A DNA stretch of 64,000 bases from Plectosphaerella cucumerina (taxonomy: Eukaryota > Ascomycota > Sordariomycetes > Glomerellales > Plectosphaerellaceae): positions 3,596,001 to 3,660,000 of the forward strand of contig JAGPXD010000005.1 of the NCBI GenBank assembly GCA_020746995.1. Reading direction: 5' to 3'. The first letter of the stretch is position 1; the number at the start of each line of letters is the position of its first letter. Below the pieces are notes generated by a model. That model saw nothing but the letters and a program-made list of their open reading frames with translations, ran no database searches and was not told where the DNA came from. The position numbers and the translations under genes were made by a program. This document shows positions 45,811 through 55,900 of the stretch, piece by piece.

Positions 45811-47883
45811 ATGGGTTCGAACACGGCCGGTCCCCATGGAGCCAAAACAAACGAAGTACACGGGACTTATGCATACTTCGAGATGAGGAGCCCCGAGTCC
45901 TTCAACTCTGACGAGAACGCACATGGCCAATCCCTTCAGGATGGGGACGGTGATGTCGAAGAAGAACAGTACGGCGAGCAGGACAGAGACAGCCAGAACA
46001 CGGACTCTCCCGCCGAGATCGAGAACGACAGCAGGAACCCTGGCCCTTGCTCCCCTCAGGTTATAATCACAGGCGACAATTATCAAGTCTACGACTCCGA
46101 CGACGAAGGCAATACCCAAGTGCAATACGCCTCTCTCGACAAAACTGCGAGACGATACGATGAGCAACTTGTTCGCAAACACGTTCGTCCTGAGTTCATC
46201 AGCCCAGGCAGCTCCTGGGACTCCAACCCCCCTCTCGCTCTTCCGCAAGTTAAATCGACTGAGCTCTTCCTGGCCTTCCAGGAGGCAAGAAAGTACTTCT
46301 CCGAGCCGACCTTCATCCGTAACCTCAAGAAGAACCCCGTCCAGCGACTCTCAGCCTACCTTGCAGCCGAGGTCCTCGCGCAGTTCGTCATCGGCACCAG
46401 CTTCGACACGCTCTGGGCGGCGGCCGGCGACGTCGAGGAGTACATCAGACAGACCCTGTGGCCCAGCCTGATGCTCATCGAAGCTATCCGCATGAACAAG
46501 GACCAGGAGAGCGAGGTCATCAACCTCGCCAAGACCGTGCCCCCTGCGTACGCTCTTGGCTTCAACAACAACGAGTTTTGGGGGTCGGCGCTGTACATGG
46601 CCCTGAGGTTCCCTTCCGGCCTGCACCCCTTCACCACGCCAGTCGTCCGCAACGCGCTGTCGTATCTCGTCGCTGCACTGGACGTGAGACCCGACGATGA
46701 AACAAGTCCATGGGAGTCAGAGGAAGCGACCCTGCACAGCACCATGATGGCACTGGCCGCCACGTGGGCTGGCTACCACATCTCACACCACCTCCTCACT
46801 CGGAACGCGTACCACTTCTCTGAAGCCGAGGTTCTCGAAAGAAGGCAATGGCTTGATGCCACCGTCGCCGTGGTGACCCGAACCGTGGAACCTATCAAGA
46901 TCCTGTTCCTGGAAACCATTGAGGAAAACGGCTATGTCGATACCTCGCTTTCCACCGATATCCTGATCGACCGATTCGTCAGGCCGGCCGATTGGACCAG
47001 GTCCGTCGGTGCATGTCACCGCGTGGAGTTCAACCAGGCAAACTCTCTTCCCCTTCCGATCTGCAAGCCGAGCGTGCTGTTCAAGCACCTCCAAGACCTG
47101 GGCGAACGAGACCCCGAGCGTCCTTGGGACGACAGCGAGGACGTCCAGTTCTCGAATGAGTACGACGAGCCGCTTGACCCATCGGAGCACGACGTCAAGC
47201 ATTCTTCACTTCAGCTGCCGGCAGAGGTTGCCGGAAACGTCGCCAAGATCAACGCCTGGCTACTGTCATTCTTGAGGAACCCCGTCGCCACTGGACTTGA
47301 CAGTGAGCCGGCAACTCCTGTTCTCGTCACCCTTGGGAGACCTCAGGCAGCGACAACCACCCAGACTTCCATCTTGCGCAGCAGGAGATCTATCACACGT
47401 TCAGGCGGAGTTGTCGCCAGTGACACCGTTGAACAGCTCAAGAGCGAGATTTCAGAGATCAAGAAGGCGGTTGGCGAAACCAGGGCGTTGGTGGAGGGAA
47501 ATGCGGTTGCACTTGAGGCTATGCGCAGCGCTATCTTGGAGCAGACGCGCCTGCTCAAGACGTTTATGGTCAACGTCAACGGGGCCGAAACTGAGGCTTC
47601 CCGTGATGATGTCGCTGCGGCAGTCCAGCGAGCTACCCAGACAGAGGGACTTGCAACTTCTGGTGGCCCGCACCACAATACCCAGACGGTTGAGGTGGCG
47701 GAGGCTTCAGGGGAGAGGAACAGGTGGCCTGGCTTGGAGGACAATCCCGCCGTGAAGGGGAATTCGATGATGGGGGCTGGTCGTGTCGGTGTGAATGGAG
47801 AGAAACGGGTGGTGCAAGAGGACCGCGGCGAGGAGGAGAGAGTGGCAAAGAGGGCCAAGGAGATGTCTCATAGGGCAGTTTGA
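45811..47883 (+). CDS. Unrecognised 690-residue protein with C-terminal coiled coil
   Basis: No family recognised. The frame is intronless. The first 100 residues are acidic and low complexity (EEEQYGEQDRDSQNTDSP). The middle 350 residues look globular and helical, with many Trp and Leu (AAEVLAQFVIGTSFDTLWAA, WPSLMLIEAIRMNKDQ, WAGYHISHHLLTRNAYHFSE). The C-terminal quarter has a likely coiled coil (VEQLKSEISEIKKAVGETRA to EQTRLLKTFMV, near residues 540-590) and a basic-acidic tail ending KRAKEMSHRAV. No signal peptide, membrane segment or catalytic motif is seen. The same minisatellite flanks the gene on both sides in opposite orientation. It could be a lineage-specific gene; I do not assign a function. 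Confidence 0.7.
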   Translation: MGSNTAGPHGAKTNEVHGTYAYFEMRSPESFNSDENAHGQSLQDGDGDVEEEQYGEQDRDSQNTDSPAEIENDSRNPGPCSPQVIITGDNYQVYDSDDEGNTQVQYASLDKTARRYDEQLVRKHVRPEFISPGSSWDSNPPLALPQVKSTELFLAFQEARKYFSEPTFIRNLKKNPVQRLSAYLAAEVLAQFVIGTSFDTLWAAAGDVEEYIRQTLWPSLMLIEAIRMNKDQESEVINLAKTVPPAYALGFNNNEFWGSALYMALRFPSGLHPFTTPVVRNALSYLVAALDVRPDDETSPWESEEATLHSTMMALAATWAGYHISHHLLTRNAYHFSEAEVLERRQWLDATVAVVTRTVEPIKILFLETIEENGYVDTSLSTDILIDRFVRPADWTRSVGACHRVEFNQANSLPLPICKPSVLFKHLQDLGERDPERPWDDSEDVQFSNEYDEPLDPSEHDVKHSSLQLPAEVAGNVAKINAWLLSFLRNPVATGLDSEPATPVLVTLGRPQAATTTQTSILRSRRSITRSGGVVASDTVEQLKSEISEIKKAVGETRALVEGNAVALEAMRSAILEQTRLLKTFMVNVNGAETEASRDDVAAAVQRATQTEGLATSGGPHHNTQTVEVAEASGERNRWPGLEDNPAVKGNSMMGAGRVGVNGEKRVVQEDRGEEERVAKRAKEMSHRAV

Positions 47884-48280
47884 CTACTGTCAATACCTAC
47901 CTAGGTAGGTAGGTACAGTAGGTTAAGCAACGCAGCATACTGATCGACACAGCAGGGTAATCGATGTAGCAGGTTAATCGATACCCAGGTACATTTGACC
48001 CAGCTTCAGACATAACAACTGATTCACATGAATGCCTGGAGGCAGGGGATGTAGGAGGTCCACTAACGCTGTGTGGGCTGACCATACCTCAGTACATCCT
48101 TTGGCTGTGAAGCCACCGGGCAGAGGTTGAGGTAACATGGTTTGTGATGGCGTAGCCGGCCTGGAGAGATCCAGTGTTCCCATCACTTCTTGACAGTTCG
48201 TAACTTGAGATCGTGGAAGAGACAATGACGTTGGAATAGCGCTTGACATATTTATGCTATCTGGCCCCATCACCCTCCGC
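47884..48280. other. Convergent 3' interval with minisatellite
   Basis: Lies between the orphan gene and CDC37, which converge. It contains a CCTACCTAGGTAGG palindrome near 47896-47909 and the inverted minisatellite at 47926-47981; otherwise nothing supported. Confidence 0.5.
47926..47981 (-). repeat. Third copy of the CCTGCTG minisatellite (inverted)
   Basis: Read on the minus strand, three tandem 17-bp units are ATTAACCTGCTACATCG, ATTACCCTGCTGTGTCG and ATCAGTATGCTGCGTTG. This is the most regular of the three loci. Confidence 0.6.
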
Positions 48281-49841
48281 TCATTCCGGGTCAGGCGCAA
48301 ACCCGGACTCGGAGCGGTCCTTATCCGACGCATTCGCGGCCTCCATGTCCTTGAGCGCCTTGCGACCTTCCTCCGTGGTGGCGTCGATGATTTGCTCCTC
48401 GAGACTGAGAATGCCGGCCTAAGATTTCATGTCAGTATGGTTCTCGGAAAGTCAAGATGTGCAAACTCACGTCACCCAACTTGCCCACAATGTCCTCGGC
48501 TTCGGGCACGGCCATCTTCCCCAGCACTTCGTTGACGGTGTCGAGGCTCCCCGTCTCGAGGGCCTTGCGGAAGTCTTCAGGAAAGGCGTCGAAGATGGCC
48601 CTGGCGTCCTTGGCTGCGGGGTCGTCCTTGGGCGGGACGCTGATCTTGATCTCGGTGCCGGGCTCGACGGCATGCAGCTGGATCTGCTCGACGCCCTCGG
48701 GCTCGGCGGCGCGCTCGACGATGATCTCGCGGGCGCGGTTGCGGATCTTCATGTAAGTGCCTTGGACATCCGAGGAGAAGACCTCCTGGGCCTGGTGGCC
48801 GCGGGTGGTGACGCGCTTGAAGAACATGGCGACGCCGTCCTTTCCGAGGGCGCGGCAGTACTGCAGGAGCAGGGCCTGGTGGACGAGCTGGCGGCAGGCG
48901 TCGTCACGGCTCTCGAGCGCGGCGTCAAAGGCGAGCACGAGCAGGCCGTCCGTCTCGCGCTCTGTCAGGATCTCGGGGTGCTTGGACAGGAACGACAGGC
49001 TGGCGGAGTAGTCTGTAGGGCGGATCTGGCCAAAGAGGCGTGCGGCTGGGGATGCGTCAATCTCCTCATCGTCGTCGGCGGCAGCGGAGGATGCGCCGGG
49101 CTTGGAAGACGAGGCCTTGTTAGGGTCAAAGTTTGGGTTCAGCAGCTCAATCTTCTTCTCCTCCGTCTTCTCGCCAGGCTGCGCCTTTGTGACATGCGAG
49201 CTGTCGAAGCCCGTGTGGATGCTCTCGCTTGTGATCTTGCGGGCGTCCTCCTTCTCGAGCTCGGCAAGCTTGACGAATAGCTCCTTCTGCAGGCCCTGCA
49301 CCTTGTCGAGGTGCTCCTGGATCGCCGCGAGCATACCCGTGTACCTGTTCTCGACCTTCTTCTCGTCCAGCTCCTTGTTGACTTGGTCCAGCAGCGTGGC
49401 CATCATCTTGGAGTACGAAGGCAGGGGCTCGGCGTCGGTATGGATGCCCTCGGGGCGGGGCGGCGGCTGGTCATCCTCGGGGCGGCCGGCCGACTCCATG
49501 ACGGCCCGGAACGCCACTTCTCCGGGGTTGCGCGTGCTGTCGGCGGCCTCGGCGGCGCGGCTCTTGAGTGCCTCGAGGAGTGCCGAGATGCGGCGCATTA
49601 GGCCATCGTTGATGAGCTTCTCGTACTTTAGCGTCTCGATATGGTGTTTCCGCTGGGCGCGCTCCTGGTGGATCTGGGCCTGTTTCGCCCGGATGAAGGA
49701 CCTCTTGTCGACATTGGGGTGGACCTCGACATCCGAGTCATCGCTGAGCTCCAGCGCGTCCTAATGTGGTCAGCGGTGGGGGATTGGGCGAGAGTGCAGG
49801 TATTAGTGATGACCTACCCACTTGCTGTAGTCGACTGGCAT
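48281..49841 (-). CDS. cdc37: CDC37, Hsp90 co-chaperone for kinases
   Basis: CDC37 delivers protein kinases to Hsp90 in the cytosol. Three exons, 49841-49818, 49760-48471 and 48418-48281, give 483 residues. The N-terminal kinase-binding motif is intact (MPVDYSKWDALELSDDSDVE), with Ser14 in the acidic casein kinase 2 context that activates CDC37 in other species. HPNVDKRSFIRAKQAQIHQE follows, then a coiled-coil region, an acidic linker (ADDDEEIDASPAAR), the Hsp90-binding middle domain (FLSKHPEILTERETDGLLVL, ALGKDGVAMFFKRV) and a helical C-terminal domain ending in an Asp/Glu-rich tail. The first exon has eight codons. Assignment is very secure. Confidence 0.95.
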
Positions 49842-50151
49842 GCTGGCGGTGAACTGGCACGGGTAGACAAGATTGAGTGATGTTGATGCAGGAAGATCGC
49901 GATGCCTGGAACATGGAAGGTGAGAGAGCTGTATGGCACCTATGGCGGGGTCGCGGCCCCGCTAGATGGCTTATCTTATCGGGACTCGGTGATGTACCCG
50001 CCCAGCTTCGTTGCGACCAAAGGTACCCAGGTACCTGCATGATGATGGGACCGGCCGACACAGAGACGGGCTCCCAAGTGTACCTCGTCACTCCTCCTCT
50101 CTGGCGAGATTTTGGCAAAAATCGCACACTCGATTGCCACAATTGCGTGGC
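49842..50151. other. Intergenic, upstream of CDC37
   Basis: Short promoter interval; no gene or clear TATA box seen. A GGTACCCAGGTACC palindromic word occurs near 50022-50035. Confidence 0.45.
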
Positions 50152-50598
50152 TTAACCTTCCGGGACATTAGTTCTGGTACGAGATGGGTTAAGGATGTTG
50201 CACACCAACTTACCTATCTCCCCTGGTGGGCAGGGGGGAACAGGGTCGAGAAGCCAGCAAACTCCGTCAAGGCAAACGTCGCAGTAACAACCTTCCTCCC
50301 TGCACAAGCAAGTTCGGCCGCAGCTATTCTCTGGCATATAATACGACAGTTCGGGCTTATTGGCGTTCGCGGGATAGAGTGAGGCGGTCGAAGTAGCCAA
50401 GGTGGTTGAAGTAGCCGGGGTGGTCGCAGTAGCCAAGGTGGTCGAAGTGGCCAATGTGATCGAAGTAGTCGAGGTGGTTGAAGTAGCCAAGGTGGTTGAA
50501 GTAGCCGAGGTGGTCGAAGGAGCCAAAGTGGCCGGGGTGGCCATGGCAGCGCCAAGGGAGAGGAAAAAGAGGAGGGAGACGACCAGAGAGAATATCAT
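50152..50598 (-). CDS. Small secreted cysteine-rich protein with Thr-rich hexapeptide repeats
   Basis: A 148-residue effector-like or cell-wall protein of unknown role. The frame extends upstream, but the internal Met at 50598 is preferred because it starts a strong signal peptide (MIFSLVVSLLFFLSLGAAMA). Next come about eight imperfect TTLATS hexapeptides, a Thr/Ser-rich segment likely to be O-glycosylated. The C-terminal 70 residues have nine cysteines in a 42-residue span (CGRTCLCREEGCYCDVC, then CWLLDPVPPCPP and VCN). The repeats correspond to an 18-bp DNA minisatellite, so length may vary between strains. I see no known toxin or hydrophobin pattern. Isolated in a gene-poor region. Expression is unproven. 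Confidence 0.6.
   Translation of the reverse strand: MIFSLVVSLLFFLSLGAAMATPATLAPSTTSATSTTLATSTTSTTSITLATSTTLATATTPATSTTLATSTASLYPANANKPELSYYMPENSCGRTCLCREEGCYCDVCLDGVCWLLDPVPPCPPGEIGKLVCNILNPSRTRTNVPEG
50381..50545 (-). repeat. 18-bp coding minisatellite
   Basis: About eight to nine imperfect tandem units of the type AGGTGGTTGAAGTAGCCA on the plus strand; they encode the TTLATS hexapeptides of the small secreted protein on the other strand. Confidence 0.8.
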
Positions 50599-52936
50599 CG
50601 TGGGCAGTGAACTAAGTAAGTAGTATGGAGAGGCTTCAGATGATGTGACCCGGGATATTGTTTCGAGGGAAGAAGACTCGTACTTATACTCGTACTTCAG
50701 CAGTGAAGCCACCATTTGCAGCTTGTGAAAAGATGGCTTGAGGTGGCACATCCTGGCTGGGGGTGTTCATCAGAGAATTCAGGAATCTGATACTCGAAAC
50801 CCCATCGCTGCGCCTGTGGAGAACGCCATGGACTGGTATCATGGCCGGCAGACTATGGCTTGTCAAAAGAGGGTTGGCCAACTCGAGATGCCCCGACAAC
50901 CCCCTGCAGCTGCGTCGTCCTCAATCATCGTTCAAGTTGTTTCTCGTACGCTTCAATGCCATGCTGAATTTTCAATACGGTATTGTGGTTTCGTGGCACT
51001 CAGCTCTTCCACTTGGAGGTGACGTCGACGCCGCGGCGGGCGCCTCGCAGGGGCACGGTGAGACGAAATGCGAGCAAAGGCTATCATACTATGCCATCGC
51101 AGTCTTAATTGTGCGCAATGGAACCAGAGGCACTACATGATCTGGAATACCGTATTTGAGTGTCCTGTAGATTTCAACCACGAAGATTTCATCACTACCT
51201 AGTTTGACACGCTGTAGCAGTATAGGAATCAGAGGAGCAGCTCGACTGGAGAAGAAGCCCGTCATGTGGCTGATACACTCCAATACAGCTGTAAACTTCT
51301 GATTCTGAGGGATGGTTCACGATTCGATGGGTCGGTACCGCGTGATTGACCATGGCTCTCGGGATGGGGTAGAGCTTGTTGTTGGGTCGCCGAGAAAGGG
51401 CAAGTGCACGCCAAGCTTTCCGATCCTGGGACCGTTCGAGCAGGGGGCATCAGCTTTTTTTCGCAGGCCGGGGTGGATTGGATGAAGATGAGGCAGGGCG
51501 TCCGGAGTTGTTGGGGCACATGCTCGGGCCGGACAGCGTGCAGACTGGACCCTGAAGTGTTGCACTGCTGATTGTCATTTGTGAGGCGGAGGCCCGGGTC
51601 GGCTTTACTCAGTGCAGGACTGACAGCGGCTGTCGCGGTGTGCAGCTGAAGCCAATCTGAGAGGAGAACTTGAAGAAGCTTGCGCGATCGCAGGGGTCCC
51701 AGGTAAGGTCCTTGGCTCTGCCCCGGGCGTCCGGGACGCGCCGGGCGGAGGCCACGGAATGGAGTGGGAGCTGCGTTGAAGTGCCGCGAAACGGATGCAT
51801 CGGTGCAGGATGCATTTCATCGTGGAACGATTTGTCAAAGGGGGCGATGCATCTTCCGGCGAGTACTTTGTATCAAGACGATGTGATGGTAACTGGGCGT
51901 GCTCGAGTCAACTGCCCCTGCTCGTATCAACTCCCGAGTCGTCCGCGCGCCCTCGTCTGCCGGGGAAAGTCAACCGTTAGCGCCAGCACACACGCCGCCC
52001 ATGTCGATCTAGGTGCTTTACCTTAGCTGGTGATCATTTGGTTGTTGATGGATTTCGTGGCCACTTGTCCCATCGTCCTTGAGCCTGACTGTGCTGTGAA
52101 TCTCGAGATGTTGCAGCCTGGAGTTCTTGCCTCCTTTCAGACTGCTGAAGCACCTTTGTAAGTCGTACCTTTCCAGGCATGAAAGTGCGTGTCATTGAGC
52201 GGGAAGGCATCGACGCCTCGGCGCCCCTGGAGCCTGGAGGCTGCCTGCCCGCAACACTCGTGCCGTGACGCAAGCTGGCCTCACAAGCCCCAATCATCCA
52301 CTCGCGGGTCCTTGATGGAATCTTCTCGGAAAGTCCCCCAAAGAGCGACAAATGCAACCTGAATAGATGGCAAGAACGCGTCCATTCTTGAAGACGGGCT
52401 TCAGAGGCTCAGACCAAAAACACTCGAGGCAAGGATGGGGGAGCTAGTAGCTGGCAGGTGGAGCCCCCAGATGACGCTAAGGATTAAGCGAGAGCAGCCG
52501 CCTTGCACGGCGTGCCGCGTTAATCCTGGGAAGGAACGGCCCTGCCATTTTTTTTCCTGCGACGCGCCCCAAGTATAAAAATACAACCTACCAGAGGGAG
52601 GGTACCTCCGCCATACTTGACCGCCCCGTTCCCCCCCAATCCAAGTCCCGGCCGCGCCGACGCTCCCCCGACTTTTTTCGCTCTCCAACTCGCGCGGCAC
52701 CGGCTGGCAGCGACTGACCGCATCCACAGCGTCCACACCCAACCTGACGCTCACCCTGCCTGTCGCATCAACCACATCTCATCGCATCACCACTTTGGGC
52801 GATTGTGAAGCTATTTCACATCGCCCCCCATCTTGACTTGAAGCGCCCGACTTGATTTCCATCCTGGGAAATCCCCATCCGGCCCAAACCTCTTTACTAA
52901 TACGATTATGAATCTGGTCACCAAGTAAACATCGCC
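50599..52936. other. 2.3-kb gene-free interval
   Basis: No supported gene. It separates the small secreted protein gene from MOT1 (divergent). Open frames are short. A good TATA element for MOT1 is at 52573-52582, followed by a C/T-rich leader. Confidence 0.5.
52573..52582 (+). promoter_or_regulatory. TATA box upstream of MOT1
   Basis: TATAAAAATA matches the TATA consensus and lies about 355 bases before the MOT1 start codon, implying a long pyrimidine-rich leader. Identified by eye. Confidence 0.45.
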
Positions 52937-55900
52937 ATGGGTTCAAGGTACGTCCGTCCAGTCCAAACGAAGCCGAATGCATCCGCTGACAGTCCCGTTT
53001 CAGATTGGAGAGGATCGTTACGTAAGTCGAGTCGACTTCCTTCCCCTTTAGTGCCCCTTCCTCTGACCCCCTCAGGATCCTCGAGACCGGCAGCACCCGT
53101 CTCATCCGAGACACCGCCGTCAACCAGCTTGCCGACTGGCAGAAACAGCATCCGGATGAGCTGTTCAACATCCTCGGCAGAGTCGTCCCGTACCTGCGCC
53201 ACAAGGACTGGGAGACTCGGTCCACCGCTGCCAAGGCCATTGGCAAGATCATCGAGCACGCACCGCTCTATGACCCTAACGAGGACGATGGCGAGATCCC
53301 CGTCCCCCTCGCAGACATCAAGGAAGCCAAGGAGGAGGACGCCCCCGTGAAGAAGGAGGAGGATCTGGACGCGCCTTTCGTCCACGACGACCTCTTCAAG
53401 CTCGAGACGCTTGACCTCCAAAACATCATCGCCTATGGCCGGGAGCTCGTTCGCGGTGGGACCATTGAGTACGGCCTGGCGCAGCTCGACCCAGCATCTC
53501 GGCTCGAGCACCAGAACAAGACTCTCAACGGACGCCTAGGCCTTCTCGGCCGCAAGTTCGAAGATGAAGAGATGCCTGTCATCATTGAGAAGGCCCCGAG
53601 TCCCTCGACACCGCAACCCCAGGACGCCAACGGCAGCGGCGGTAACGGAAAGGGTGACGGCGCCGGCCCGTCCGGATCGACCGATGAGGCCAGCCTGAGC
53701 TCCCGCCAGCTCAACGTTCTCAAGCGAAAGCGGAAGCGCGAGGCCCAAAAGGCTGCAAAGGGCGGCTTCGGTGACTTGTCGATTAGAAGAACGACGACGG
53801 CCGGATCAGAAGGCTTCGGCGACGAGACGCCAATGGCCGATGAGTCCAAGAAAAACGGAAAGGTCAATGACTACTTCAACCTCGACCGCCCCGAAAATGT
53901 CGATGAGGAAGCCAAGGTTGTCAGCGAGTTCAAAGGACCCCTGCTCCCCATCAAGTCCGAGCTCGAGGCCGAGGACGGAATAGAGGGCACCGAGTGGCCC
54001 TACGACCGCCTGTGCGACTTTCTCAAGATCGACCTCTTCGACCCCACGTGGGAGACGCGCCACGGAGCTGCCATGGGCCTCCGGGAGATCATCAGAGTTC
54101 ACGGTGCCGGGGCCGGTAGGCTACGGTCAAAATCCCGCCTTGAAAACAACCGCCTGAACAAGGCCTGGCTCGAAGATCTCTCGTGCCGCCTCGCCTGCGT
54201 CCTGATGCTGGACCGATTTACAGATTACAGCTCTGACACGTCGGTGGCGCCCATCCGCGAGTCCATCGGCCAGACCCTCGGCGCCGCGCTGCGTCACGTG
54301 CCCCCCGAATCCGTCCACTCCGTCTACAAGATCCTGTACCGCATGGTCATGCAGGAGGACCTGGGCAACACGAAGATCTGGGCCGTCTGCCACGGCGGCA
54401 TGGTCGGCCTGCGCTACGTCGTCGCCGTGCGCAAGGATCTTCTTCTCAAGGACAAGGACATGCTGGACGGCGTCATCCGCGCCGTCATGAAAGGTCTTCA
54501 GGATCAGGACGATGACGTTCGTGCCGTCAGCGCTGCTACCCTGCTGCCCATGGCCAAGGAGTTTGTTGACATGCGGCCCGACGCCATCGACGAGCTGATC
54601 AACATCGTCTGGGGCAGTCTGCAGGATTTGGGCGACGACCTCAGTGCTAGCACCGGTAAGATCATGGACCTCTTGGCCACCCTCTGCGGCTTCCCCGAGG
54701 TTCTCCAAGCCATGCAGACCTCGGCCGACGCCGACGAGGAGCGTACCTTTGACGTTCTCGTGCCGCGTCTGTACCCCTTCCTGCGCCACACCATCACCTC
54801 GGTGCGTCTCGCCGTGCTCAAGGCGCTGCGGACGTTCATCGGCCTCGAGAAGCAGCACTCGACCGGATGGCTCGGCGAGAGGCTGCTACGTCTTATTTTC
54901 CAGAATATCCTAGTGGAGCGTGACAGGGAAACCCTTGCCACCTCGCTCGACGTCTGGACATCACTTATCGACCATTTGGCGAAGACCCCGACAGAACTGG
55001 CCGATGCCGCCGCCGTCGAGCCAATGATGCAGCTCTCCCTGCACCCCATCGGCGTCTCGCGCCACCCGCTGCCCATGAACGCCTCCCTCTTCCAGAAGCC
55101 TTCCGGCGGAAGTTATTCTAATTCATCTATACCATCGACAGCCGCCAGAAAGCCGTCGTCTCCCGATGGCGGCGAGCGGTCAACCAAGCGCCGCAGGAAG
55201 TCAACCAAGCTCGACGACACGCCGGTTGTCACACAGTCACACGACGTCGACGGCCACATGATGCAGGGCGACGTCGACCTCGTTGGCATGGAGACCCTCG
55301 TCAGGTCCCGCATGTCGGCCGCCAAGGCCATCGGCCTCCTCATCGCCCGGATCCCCGCCGAGAGGCTGGTCGAATATCAACAGCATCTCCTGCCGGCCCT
55401 TTCGTCCCCCTTCTCCTCAACGCAGCTGACTGCTTGCGTCGTGATCGAGGAGTACGCCAAAAACTGCGTCGAATCAACTCCCTCGGCGGACTTTACGAAA
55501 CCGCTGCAACAGATCATCGAGACGGAGCGCCCATCCCATTACAGGGACCTTGTCAGCTACATGCACAGGGTGCGCTCGCAGTGCTCTCAGCTTCTCAACA
55601 TGTTCCGCGACCACGGCAAGATCTCGAGTGGTAAGCTGCCGACTCTCGCCGTCGTTGTGCAGGGCGAGCCCGAGGCGGGGCCCGGCGCATTCTCCATCGC
55701 CGTCGCAGAAAAGGTTGTCAATGAGGACTTTGACAAGCTCAAAAAGGCAATGTCGCCAGGTCAACGGCTCGTCGCCAGCCAGATGCTCTCGGAAGCCCGC
55801 GAGGTCGCGGCGACGGCCATCCACGACTCCAAGGCTGCCAAGGAGGTGCGCGACACACGCGTCAAGGCGGCAGCATCATGCGCCCTCGTGGCGATGAAGG

